A program made the position numbers and the translations under genes. From contig CAZDWZ010000002.1 in assembly GCA_964509425.1 (NCBI GenBank), forward strand, positions 474,766-538,765: a stretch of 64,000 bases of DNA, in the 5' to 3' direction. Origin of the DNA: CAZDWZ01 sp964509425 (lineage in GTDB: Bacteria; Bdellovibrionota_C; UBA2361; SZUA-149; CAZDWZ01). Below, one piece after another: positions 51,713 to 59,198 of this stretch. How positions within the stretch are numbered: the stretch's first letter is position 1; every line of letters begins with the position of its first letter. The notes under the pieces were generated by a model. That model made no database searches, was not told where the DNA came from, and saw only the letters and a list, made by a program, of their open reading frames with translations.

Positions 51713-53699
51713 CGTCCGCTCGCTGAATCAAATCAGGGCTGACCCAAATGTCCGCCGAAGCCTTAAGCGACTCGATCATATTCGTATACATGCGAGTTTT
51801 TACCTTGCCGGATTCGGTGGCTCGAAATGCTTCGAGACCCTTCTCCGCATCTTCCTTCGACGGCAGCACCCGTTTGACGAGACGATAGACGTAGTAGACC
51901 CCCTGGCTTCCCGCGATCGAATCAGCCACCGGCTTCGCGTCGGTCAGCGTAAACGCATCCCGTTTTACCTGAGCAGACGAAAAGAGGTCCTCAGAACCGG
52001 GAGCGGATTTGCTCACCTCCGCGGTTCGCTTTTTCTCGATCGCGTTCTCCTTTGCGATCGCGTCGAAGAGTGCTCCCACATCGTCCTTCTCGCCTCGCGC
52101 TTGAATCTTCTTCAGCGCTGCGGCTGCAGTAGTTCTCGCCATGTCATTCTGAAGCTGCGCCTGGAAATCGGCCACGACTTTGTCCTTCACATCGGCGAGC
52201 TCGGGAATGTAAGCATCTTTCACCTCCAGCATACTGACGACATATGCCTGGTCATTTGCTAAGACGAACTCGCTGTCTCCCGCCGAATACGAAATCATCT
52301 TCGCCGCGAGACCGGGCGCATCCGGAATGCCCTCGTTCCTCGACAAGAAATGATCCAAGACGATAGCCTTTTTCCCCTTCGATGCCGCAAATTCTTGGAG
52401 TGTCTTCCCGGAAGAGCTGACTTCCCGAAACGCGTTTACAAATCCATCTGCCTCCGCTCTTGCATACTCAGGAGCAACCGAATTCCGGAACTCCTGATCA
52501 AGCTGGGCCTTTACTGCCTCGAATGGCTTCAAGGTCGCTTCTTTAATATCTTCCACGTAGTAGAGAGTATACTTGTCCGGAGTCGTAACTATCTGCGACA
52601 CTTCACCCTTCTGAAGACGATCAACCGTACCGCGAATCTCCTTATTCAGATCCGCCAACTTCTTCCATCCGAGATCGCCGCCCTTAGCAGCAGATTCCTT
52701 GTCTTCGGAATTGTTCTTCGCCAGATCTGCGAAGGACTCTCCCTGCTCGACTCGAATTCTCAACAAGTCGATCGCATCTCGCTTTTCTTTATCCTTGTTT
52801 GAATTCGGCTCTTGGGTATCGTTTCCAGAAACGATCTTTTCGAGCTCGCTCTTCTTCACCTGAGGCCGATTAAACACGAGCTCACGTAATTGAACCATCT
52901 TCGGTTCCGTGAATTCACGCTCCTTCCGCGCATACAAATCTTTGAGCTCATCTTCGCTTACAGAAACTTTGTGCACGAAGTCCGCACTCGGAAAATGAAC
53001 GTAGGCAAAGCGAATACCCTTCGCCTTCCGGTAAATCTCAGCGTTGCTCTGATAGTACTGCTTGAGCTTCTCTTCGTTCGAAGCATCCACCTTAGAAGCG
53101 AAAGCTGAGGCCGCAAAAGGAAGATATTCAAACTCAGATTTAATGTTCTCCGTCTCATAAGCAGACAGCAATTCCCGGTCGGTCGGCTGTGCGACATCGG
53201 AGAAGAGCTCGTTGATCTGGCGCATCATGATGTCATCACGGAAGTTTTCCTCGAACTCCGCGGCGGACATCCCCTGCGCCTGCAGAAATCGCTCGTATGA
53301 CTCTTTACTCATTCCCGCTTTTTGGAAGTAAGGAAGCTGCGAAAGCTGTTGTTCGACTTGTTGATACCCAACTGCAAGATTGAGCTTCGAGGTAAGCTTC
53401 CCTACCAGAACCTCCTCCATGAGAGCGTCAATCGTCCGTTGTTCGAGATTCAGGAGTTTTTTGAAACTCGCGAAGTTCGCCCCGAACTGTCGACCGTAGA
53501 TCTCCACCAGCGACTGATAGCGGCGAGCATAATCGCGCCGGGAGACCTTCACGTCATCAATCTTGATCGCAACGTCGGAAGCACCGGACTTCATTGACGT
53601 ATTTACGTCGAGCCCAAAACTCACCATGAGCACAACCGCAAACCCCAGCAGGAAGATTGCCGTCAACGATTTTTTGTTTTTTCGAAATGTGTTTAGCAT
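51702..53699 (-). CDS. ppiD: PpiD/SurA-like periplasmic peptidyl-prolyl isomerase
   Basis: A 665-residue protein with one N-terminal transmembrane helix (about 12-32), a SurA_N-type chaperone region (about 45-200: KIDDVKVSRRDYARRYQ, SKESYERFLQAQGMS) and a parvulin domain about 245-390 containing SEDKESAAKGGDLGW, GEVSQIV and YYVEDI. A second long helical and parvulin-like part follows. PpiD is anchored in the inner membrane and helps newly exported proteins fold. The start is six bases from the divergent DUF4911-like start, leaving no room for separate promoters between them. Confidence 0.85.
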   Translation of the reverse strand: MLNTFRKNKKSLTAIFLLGFAVVLMVSFGLDVNTSMKSGASDVAIKIDDVKVSRRDYARRYQSLVEIYGRQFGANFASFKKLLNLEQRTIDALMEEVLVGKLTSKLNLAVGYQQVEQQLSQLPYFQKAGMSKESYERFLQAQGMSAAEFEENFRDDIMMRQINELFSDVAQPTDRELLSAYETENIKSEFEYLPFAASAFASKVDASNEEKLKQYYQSNAEIYRKAKGIRFAYVHFPSADFVHKVSVSEDELKDLYARKEREFTEPKMVQLRELVFNRPQVKKSELEKIVSGNDTQEPNSNKDKEKRDAIDLLRIRVEQGESFADLAKNNSEDKESAAKGGDLGWKKLADLNKEIRGTVDRLQKGEVSQIVTTPDKYTLYYVEDIKEATLKPFEAVKAQLDQEFRNSVAPEYARAEADGFVNAFREVSSSGKTLQEFAASKGKKAIVLDHFLSRNEGIPDAPGLAAKMISYSAGDSEFVLANDQAYVVSMLEVKDAYIPELADVKDKVVADFQAQLQNDMARTTAAAALKKIQARGEKDDVGALFDAIAKENAIEKKRTAEVSKSAPGSEDLFSSAQVKRDAFTLTDAKPVADSIAGSQGVYYVYRLVKRVLPSKEDAEKGLEAFRATESGKVKTRMYTNMIESLKASADIWVSPDLIQRADGVS

Positions 53700-53705
53700 G
53701 TCCGC

Positions 53706-54038
53706 ATGAATCCAATTTCTTCAGAGAAGCCTCTCTTCCCTATTTTCCTAAAAATCCCACCGGAGAGTATCGTCCGGCTTAAATTTATCCTCGAAAGCTA
53801 CGAATACCTCGGAGTCCTCAGAACCCTCGACAAAGAGAAAGGTGTCATCGCGATCCTTTCTGTTCCCGACGCCGCCGGAGACCTCGAGTCGATACTTTCT
53901 TCACTGGCAGCGGAGCTTCGCTTCCACCGCTTAAACGTCTCCGACCTTGAGAGCCTCGGGATAATCACTCCGGGGAAAGGTCCTACGGGAACCGAACCCA
54001 ACCTGAACTGGTCCGATTGCGACTGGCTCGTCGACTAG
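53706..54038 (+). CDS. DUF4911-like small protein
   Basis: A 110-residue protein with IPPESIVRLKFILESYEYLGVLRTLDKEKGVIAIL, the core pattern of DUF4911 (an ACT-like fold of about 60 residues), then a short C-terminal helix and a Trp/Asp-rich tail. Function unknown. The ATG at 53706 lacks a clear ribosome site and is six bases from the divergent ppiD start. It converges with gatB, 38 bases from its stop. Confidence 0.65.
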   Translation: MNPISSEKPLFPIFLKIPPESIVRLKFILESYEYLGVLRTLDKEKGVIAILSVPDAAGDLESILSSLAAELRFHRLNVSDLESLGIITPGKGPTGTEPNLNWSDCDWLVD

Positions 54039-54076
54039 CCACCGAAGGCGAACTCCGGGTCTTGGCGTCGCTGAGC

Positions 54077-55510
54077 TTACCCCTTAAGCTTTTTCTCCAA
54101 CAACTCATTTACCAGCTTGGGGTTCCCTTTCCCCTCGGTCGCCTTCATGACCTGTCCTACGAAGAACCCAAAAACTTTGGTCTTCCCTTCCCGGTAGTCC
54201 TGGACTTGCGTCGGATTCTTCAGCAGCAGATCGTCGATGACCTTCTCGAGCACCCCCGAGTCGGTAATCTGAACCAGGCCCTTCTCACGAACGACGTCAT
54301 CAGGGGCGGCACTCGTATTGAACATCTCTTCGAACACGCTCTTTGCTATCTTTCCCGAAATCGTTCCCGAGTCGATGAGCCGCACGAGCGTCGCCAGATT
54401 TTCCGGGCTGACCGGGCAGTCCTCCATCGTCAGACTTTCCTTGTTCAGCCGACCGAAAAGCTCCGTCGTAATCCAATTCGCGATTCCAGTCGGATTATCA
54501 TGAATCATGACTGCCCGATCGTAGTACGAAGCCACGAGTTTTTCTTCAGTCAGCAATTCGCACAAATATTCGTCGAGCTGATACATGCTGCGAAAGCGCT
54601 GAAAGGTCTGTTGCGGCAATTCCGGCAACGAGCTCTTTACCTTTGCCAACCACTCGGAATCGACCACCAGCGGAAGAAGGTCCGGATCCGGAAAATACCG
54701 GTAATCCTCGGCTTGCTCCTTCGAACGCATCGCACGGGTGACACCTTTGATGTCATCCCAAAGTCTCGTCTCTTGCAGGATTGGCTCGCCTCTCTGGACG
54801 TTGGAGACTTGTCTCTCGATTTCAAACGCGATCGCCTTTTCAACGTATCTAAAAGAGTTCAGATTCTTAATCTCGACTTTCGTCCCGAGCACTGTCTCTC
54901 CGACTTTTCGGACGGACACGTTTGCATCACACCGCATGCTTCCTTCTTCCATGTTCCCATCGCAGACGTCGAGGTAACGAAGAAGCTGACGGAGTTGTTT
55001 CAGAAAAATCCCGGCCTCCTCTGGAGTGCGGATGTCCGGTTCCGTGACAATCTCCACCAGCGGAACTCCAGCGCGATTGAGATCGACCTCGGAGAACGGT
55101 TCGTTCTCAGCATGCGTATTTTTGCCGGCATCTTCTTCGAGGTGAATTCGCGTCAGCCGGATAGTTCTCGGCTCACCTTTCGCTCTGAGCGTAAGATGAC
55201 CTTTCAGACAAATCGGCTTGTCGTACTGAGAAATCTGATAGCCTTTTGGCAAATCGGGATAGAAATAGTGCTTCCGCGAGAAGACGCTTTCGCGCTGAAT
55301 CTCGCAACCCATCGCGAGCCCAAGCCGCATCGCAAAGTCCACCACCCGTCGATTGAGAACCGGAAGCACGCCGGGAAGCCCCAACGTGACGGGATCGGTC
55401 AACGTATTCGGCCGCTTCCCTGCCGCCGTCGATGAACGCGCAAATATCTTACTGTCGGTCGACAACTGCGCGTGAACTTCGAGCCCAATAACACTTTCGA
55501 AATTTTCCAT
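54077..55510 (-). CDS. gatB: Aspartyl/glutamyl-tRNA amidotransferase subunit B
   Basis: A 477-residue protein with the GatB signatures VIGLEVHAQLST (about 7), FYPDLPKGYQISQYD (about 87), EDAGKNTHAE and GVPLVEIVTEPDIRTPEEA (about 150), then the YqeY-like tail domain (about 330-475). GatCAB converts Glu-tRNA(Gln) and Asp-tRNA(Asn) to the amidated forms. AAGGG precedes the ATG. It is downstream of gatA, but a 106-base repeat relic occupies the 124-base gap between them. Confidence 0.95.
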   Translation of the reverse strand: MENFESVIGLEVHAQLSTDSKIFARSSTAAGKRPNTLTDPVTLGLPGVLPVLNRRVVDFAMRLGLAMGCEIQRESVFSRKHYFYPDLPKGYQISQYDKPICLKGHLTLRAKGEPRTIRLTRIHLEEDAGKNTHAENEPFSEVDLNRAGVPLVEIVTEPDIRTPEEAGIFLKQLRQLLRYLDVCDGNMEEGSMRCDANVSVRKVGETVLGTKVEIKNLNSFRYVEKAIAFEIERQVSNVQRGEPILQETRLWDDIKGVTRAMRSKEQAEDYRYFPDPDLLPLVVDSEWLAKVKSSLPELPQQTFQRFRSMYQLDEYLCELLTEEKLVASYYDRAVMIHDNPTGIANWITTELFGRLNKESLTMEDCPVSPENLATLVRLIDSGTISGKIAKSVFEEMFNTSAAPDDVVREKGLVQITDSGVLEKVIDDLLLKNPTQVQDYREGKTKVFGFFVGQVMKATEGKGNPKLVNELLEKKLKG

Positions 55511-55522
55511 ATAACCCTTCAG

Positions 55523-55628
55523 CTCGTGCTCCGATCAAGAAATAATCTATCAAACTGCGCCTTGCACTGCTTTGCCGTGACGAACGGAGACTAGGAATTT
55601 CCTGACTCGGGTTCGCCTCGCGTGCCGC
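55523..55628 (+). repeat. Degenerate copy of the 146-bp repeat between gatA and gatB
   Basis: It contains AAGAAATAATCTATCAAACTG, close to the unit at 57526, then a changed right arm GAACGGAGACTAGG, the linker TTCCTGACTCGGGTTCGCC, and CGTGCCG. The left arm CTCGTGCTCCGATC no longer pairs perfectly with the right one. The second hairpin is missing. The copy lies between co-directional genes of one complex. Confidence 0.75.
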
Positions 55629-55634
55629 TCTCCT

Positions 55635-57125
55635 TCACGAACTGAACGCAGGTTTGCAAACAAAATTCACCGCTCGCTCGAACTGATGCCCAACACGAAG
55701 AAGCAACTTCTCAGAGAACGGCGCGCCGATGAGCTGCAGTCCAATGGGAAGTCCCTGACCATCGAGTCCGGACGGCACGCTGATCGCCGGAACGCCGGCG
55801 AGGTTAATCGGCACGGTAAACACGTCTGCTAAATACATCTCGAGCGGCGAGTTGGTCTTTTCGCCAATGCGAAACGCGGTCGTCGGCGACACCGGAGCGG
55901 CGATAACATCACAATGATTGTGAAACGCCGCACGGAAGTCGTTTATGATGAGAGTTCGAACCTGCTGCGCTTTCCGGTAGTAGGCATCGTAATAGCCCTT
56001 CGAAAGCACATAGGACCCGATTAGGATCCGTCGCTTTACTTCCGCACCAAAGCCCTCCGCTCGCGTGCGTTCATACATCTCTCCGAGCGTCTCAATCCCG
56101 GAAGCACGATACCCGAAACGGACTCCGTCATACCGGGCCAAGTTCGAAGACGCTTCCGCCGGGACGATGATATAGTAGATCGCGAGCGCGTAGTCTGTGT
56201 GCGGCAATGAGATATCGACAATTTCCGCGCCGAGCGACTTCATGACCTGAACGCTGGCGTGGAAGGATTTCTCAACCTCAGACTGCATTCCCGAGATCAT
56301 GTATTCCTTCGGAACACCGATTCGAAGTCCGGCCAGCGGAGCTTTGTCGTCCTTCGCGTAGCGCATTTCCTCGGGATAGTTGTCCACGGGGACGGCCATC
56401 GAGGTTGAATCATGTTCATCGTGCCCGGCTATGCAGCGCATGACATACGCAACGTCTTCAACGGTTCGGCCAAACGGCCCGATCTGATCGAAGGAGGATG
56501 CGTAGGCAACTGCTCCGTAGCGGCTCACGCGCCCATAGGTCGGTTTCAAACCAACAATTCCCGAGAGACTCGCCGGCTGCCTGACGGACCCACCGGTGTC
56601 CGTGCCCAGCGCGATAGGGGCTTGTCCTACGGCCACGGCTGCGGCCGATCCGCCGCTTGATCCGCCGGGGACTCGCGAATGATCCCAAGGATTTTTTGTC
56701 GGACCGAAAGCTGAGTGCTCGGTCGAAGAGCCCATGGCGAATTCATCAAGGTTCGTCTTTCCGATAATCACTGCTCCATCGCGCTTCAATCGCAGGACGG
56801 CGGTGCAATCGTACGGCGGGATAAAATCGCCAAGAATCTTAGAAGCGCAAGTGGTCTTCACGCCCTTCGTCAGAAGCATATCTTTCACGGCAACGGGGAT
56901 GCCGGTGAGCATCGGAGTTTTCTCTCCGTCGGCGCGTAGTCGCTCATCGGCTTGCCGTGCCGCTTCTCGCGCTTCATTCCCGCAAACGGTAATAAAGCTG
57001 TTTAGCTGCGGGTTCGTTGCTTCAACTCTTCGAAGCATTGATTCGGTGAGCTCGACTGCTGAAAATTTGCGAGAGAGAAGTCCCTCTCTCATCTCGCGAA
57101 CGGTGAGACTGTATAGTTCTGCCAT
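55635..57125 (-). CDS. gatA: Aspartyl/glutamyl-tRNA amidotransferase subunit A
   Basis: A 496-residue amidase-signature enzyme that produces ammonia from glutamine for the GatCAB complex. The catalytic triad is visible: Lys in IPVAVKDM (about 77), Ser in PGGSSGGSAAA (about 152) and the nucleophile Ser in GTDTGGSVRQPAS (about 175). Length and order match standard GatA. The ATG at 57125 gives the usual MAELYSLTVREM start. gatC is 38 bases upstream. Confidence 0.95.
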   Translation of the reverse strand: MAELYSLTVREMREGLLSRKFSAVELTESMLRRVEATNPQLNSFITVCGNEAREAARQADERLRADGEKTPMLTGIPVAVKDMLLTKGVKTTCASKILGDFIPPYDCTAVLRLKRDGAVIIGKTNLDEFAMGSSTEHSAFGPTKNPWDHSRVPGGSSGGSAAAVAVGQAPIALGTDTGGSVRQPASLSGIVGLKPTYGRVSRYGAVAYASSFDQIGPFGRTVEDVAYVMRCIAGHDEHDSTSMAVPVDNYPEEMRYAKDDKAPLAGLRIGVPKEYMISGMQSEVEKSFHASVQVMKSLGAEIVDISLPHTDYALAIYYIIVPAEASSNLARYDGVRFGYRASGIETLGEMYERTRAEGFGAEVKRRILIGSYVLSKGYYDAYYRKAQQVRTLIINDFRAAFHNHCDVIAAPVSPTTAFRIGEKTNSPLEMYLADVFTVPINLAGVPAISVPSGLDGQGLPIGLQLIGAPFSEKLLLRVGHQFERAVNFVCKPAFSS

Positions 57126-57163
57126 TGATGAAACCAACTCGAATTAGAAAGACCTTTCAACCA

Positions 57164-57448
57164 TCAGATAATTTTCGGAACTCGTAAGCTGTCACCGGAA
57201 ACCTCGGGCGCGAGCGCCTTGACCTCCTCGATCGGCAAAGACTCCTCCACAATGTCTTCGCGAAACGCATTGACGACTCCGTGAACATGCGAAGTCGGAA
57301 GGATCCCGCGAGTGGAGAGCGAAGAGAGTTTGTCGACATACTGAAGGATATCTCCGAGTTCCCGAACTCGAAGGTCGACCTCCTCATCGGTCAGGCGGAG
57401 AGCCGCAAGTTTTGCCACATGCCGGACGTCTTCTTTATTAATGCTCAT
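57164..57448 (-). CDS. gatC: Aspartyl/glutamyl-tRNA amidotransferase subunit C
   Basis: A 94-residue protein with the GatC pattern: VRHVAKLAALRLTDEEV (about 8), LGDILQYVDKLSSL (about 30) and a C-terminal RVPKII end. It wraps around GatA and GatB to stabilise the complex. First gene of the gatC-gatA-gatB set; the region upstream is the 146-bp repeat array, so its promoter must lie between 57449 and 57525 or within the repeats. Confidence 0.92.
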   Translation of the reverse strand: MSINKEDVRHVAKLAALRLTDEEVDLRVRELGDILQYVDKLSSLSTRGILPTSHVHGVVNAFREDIVEESLPIEEVKALAPEVSGDSLRVPKII

Positions 57449-57525
57449 AGAAATGCCGTAAAATTGTCGCTAAGGTAACAAGAGATAAGCAGTCTACTTA
57501 TAGGAGCCAAAACTGAGAATTGCTA

Positions 57526-57919
57526 CTACTGCTCCGTTCAGGAAATAATCTATCAAACTGCGCTTTGCACCGTTTTCCCCTGGCGAACGGAGCAGTAGGC
57601 CTTCCTGGCTCGGCTTCGCCTCACGTGCCGCACAAAATAAACCACCCTTGGTAGTTTATTTTGCACACCCGGCACTGCTCCGTTCAGGAAATAATCTATC
57701 AAACTGCGCCTTGCACCGTTTTCCCCTGGCGAACGGAGCAGTAGGCCTTCCTGGCTCGGCTTCGCNNNNNNNNNNNNNNNNNNNNNNNNNNNNNNNNNNN
57801 NNNNNNNNNNNNNNNNNNNNNNNNNNNNNNNNNNNNNNNNNNNNNNNNNNNNNNNNNNNNNNNNNATAATCTATCAAACTGCGCCTTGCACCGTTTTCCC
57901 CTGGCGAACGGAGCAGTAG
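57526..57919 (+). repeat. Tandem array of a 146-bp two-hairpin repeat, broken by an assembly gap
   Basis: Unit 1 (57529-57674) and unit 2 (57675-57765, cut by the gap) are in direct tandem with a 146-base period. A third partial copy (57866-57919) follows the gap. Each unit starts with CTACTGCTCCGTTC or part of it and its perfect 14-bp complement about 60 bases later, then a linker with CTTCCTGGCTCGGCTTCGCC. A second hairpin follows, with CAAAATAAACCAC/GTAGTTTATTTTG arms inside GTGCCG/CGGCAC. The remaining parts of 57449-58019 show no gene. Confidence 0.88.
57766..57865. other. Assembly gap (100 N)
   Basis: Exactly 100 undetermined bases interrupt the tandem repeat. A run of round length is normally a placeholder, so the true size and the number of repeat copies are unknown. 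Any protein reading through it is an artefact. Confidence 0.98.
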
Positions 57920-58019
57920 GTCATAAACCCCGGCTCTTCAATCGCCGAAGTCCCTCCTGAAATAACCACTGACATCAGATCGGTTTTGCGCTATCCGCAG
58001 AAAGCGGGGCAATACACGG

Positions 58020-58694
58020 GTGTCTCGTTCCGATGTTAAACTATCAAATTTGATTTTCATGCAGCATAATTTTTGGACCGCAGGCATTGATGAGGCAGGA
58101 AGGGGACCGCTCGCGGGTCCGGTAACCGCTGCGTGCGTCTGTCTCCCGAAAAAATTCAGAGATTCGGCGATTGGCGATTCAAAGAAACTCTCGGCGGCGG
58201 AACGGGAGCTCGCCGAAGTAGAAATTAAGTCCGTCGCCCTCGCCTTCTCCGTAGTCTCCGTTGGGCACCACCGAATCGAACGGTTAAACATTCGCGAAGC
58301 AACTCGAACGGCGATGCTCCTCGCATCGAACCGTGTCTTTGCCCAGCTTTCCGAACGCCATGGGATCGGCCGGATAATTTATCTCATCGACGGCAATACC
58401 CCCATCGCAACTTCCCACGCTCAAGAGACGATAGTGAAAGGGGACGACACTCTCCTCGCAATCTCGGCGGCCTCTATTCTCGCCAAAGTTGCGCGAGACC
58501 GTCTCATGAGCACGCTTTCACAAAAATACACAGGGTATGGCTTCGAGCAACACAAAGGCTACGCTACGGACACTCATCGCCGCCAGATCGTTGCGCTCGG
58601 TCCTTCGCCGGTTCACCGGCGAACCTTCGCCGGTGTGCGCGAGCACTTGCCGCAACCCAAAAACCCGAGAGAATCGCTCGCGCTCTTCGTCTAA
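58020..58694 (+). CDS. rnhB: Ribonuclease HII
   Basis: A 224-residue enzyme that cuts RNA paired with DNA and removes misincorporated ribonucleotides. AGIDEAGRGPLAGPV carries the first acidic residues, GDSKKLSAAER the following helix, YLIDGN the third Asp and AAASILAKVARDR-like SAASILAKVARD the late motif; all catalytic residues appear present. The start is uncertain: GTG at 58020 or ATG at 58059, the latter giving MQHNFWTAGIDEAG, closer to the usual N-terminus. Its end overlaps yraN. Confidence 0.92.
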   Translation: MSRSDVKLSNLIFMQHNFWTAGIDEAGRGPLAGPVTAACVCLPKKFRDSAIGDSKKLSAAERELAEVEIKSVALAFSVVSVGHHRIERLNIREATRTAMLLASNRVFAQLSERHGIGRIIYLIDGNTPIATSHAQETIVKGDDTLLAISAASILAKVARDRLMSTLSQKYTGYGFEQHKGYATDTHRRQIVALGPSPVHRRTFAGVREHLPQPKNPRESLALFV

Positions 58695-59118
58695 TGCCGG
58701 CCATATAAGACTCGGTCACCGCGGGGAGGACGAAGCCGCGAGATATCTCCGCGAAATCGGCTATCGCCTCATCGAAAGAAATTGGAAATGCCGTATGGGA
58801 GAGTTGGATCTCATTTGCGTCGCTCCGCAGATACAGGCGGCACGGCAGAGAGTTGAGAAAACGCGTGCGCTCGTTTTTATCGAAGTAAAGTCGCGGACGG
58901 ACGAACGAAGCGCCGGCGCCCACCTCTTCGACAACATCACACCCGCCAAACAACGCCGCTTGCGAATGCTGGCTGAGCTCTATCTTCGGCAACGACCATC
59001 TCTCGCTCCTGCCCACAACAATCCACAAGGGATTCGAGAAGTCCGTATCGACATCGTCGGCGTTATTTTCTCGGCTTCCACCGACCCGGAAATCCAGCAC
59101 TTGATTAACGCCGTCTAG
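58633..59118 (+). CDS. yraN: YraN/UPF0102 family endonuclease-like protein
   Basis: The conserved part contains GHRGEDEAARYLREIGY, RNWKCRMGELDLI (the GExDLI metal site), LVFIEVKSRT (the E-x-K of the PD-(D/E)xK nuclease fold) and an AKQRRL helix. Function is not well known; it commonly follows rnhB. No ATG, GTG or TTG lies near the start of the domain in this frame. The GTG at 58633, inside rnhB, is the nearest candidate (overlap of 62 bases), so either translation begins there or a non-standard codon is used near 58694. Confidence 0.8.
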   Translation: MCASTCRNPKTRENRSRSSSNAGHIRLGHRGEDEAARYLREIGYRLIERNWKCRMGELDLICVAPQIQAARQRVEKTRALVFIEVKSRTDERSAGAHLFDNITPAKQRRLRMLAELYLRQRPSLAPAHNNPQGIREVRIDIVGVIFSASTDPEIQHLINAV

Positions 59119-59198
59119 GCCCCTGTGCGATATCATGGCGATTTCGTGCGGGATCATCGAATCTCCCGTAGGGATGATCTACCCCGGGGAGCGAACCG

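Noticed and set aside
54017..55435. Long plus-strand frame of 472 codons
   Set aside because: It lies antisense to gatB, has a composition typical of a shadow frame (rich in Arg, His, Leu, Ser) and no recognisable domain.
57648..57877. Frames reading through the N gap on both strands
   Set aside because: Half of the translated residues are undetermined; they are artefacts of the 100-base gap and the repeat.
57526..57919. CRISPR array
   Set aside because: Repeats are 146 bases long with internal hairpins and direct abutment; there are no short repeats with unique spacers and no cas genes.
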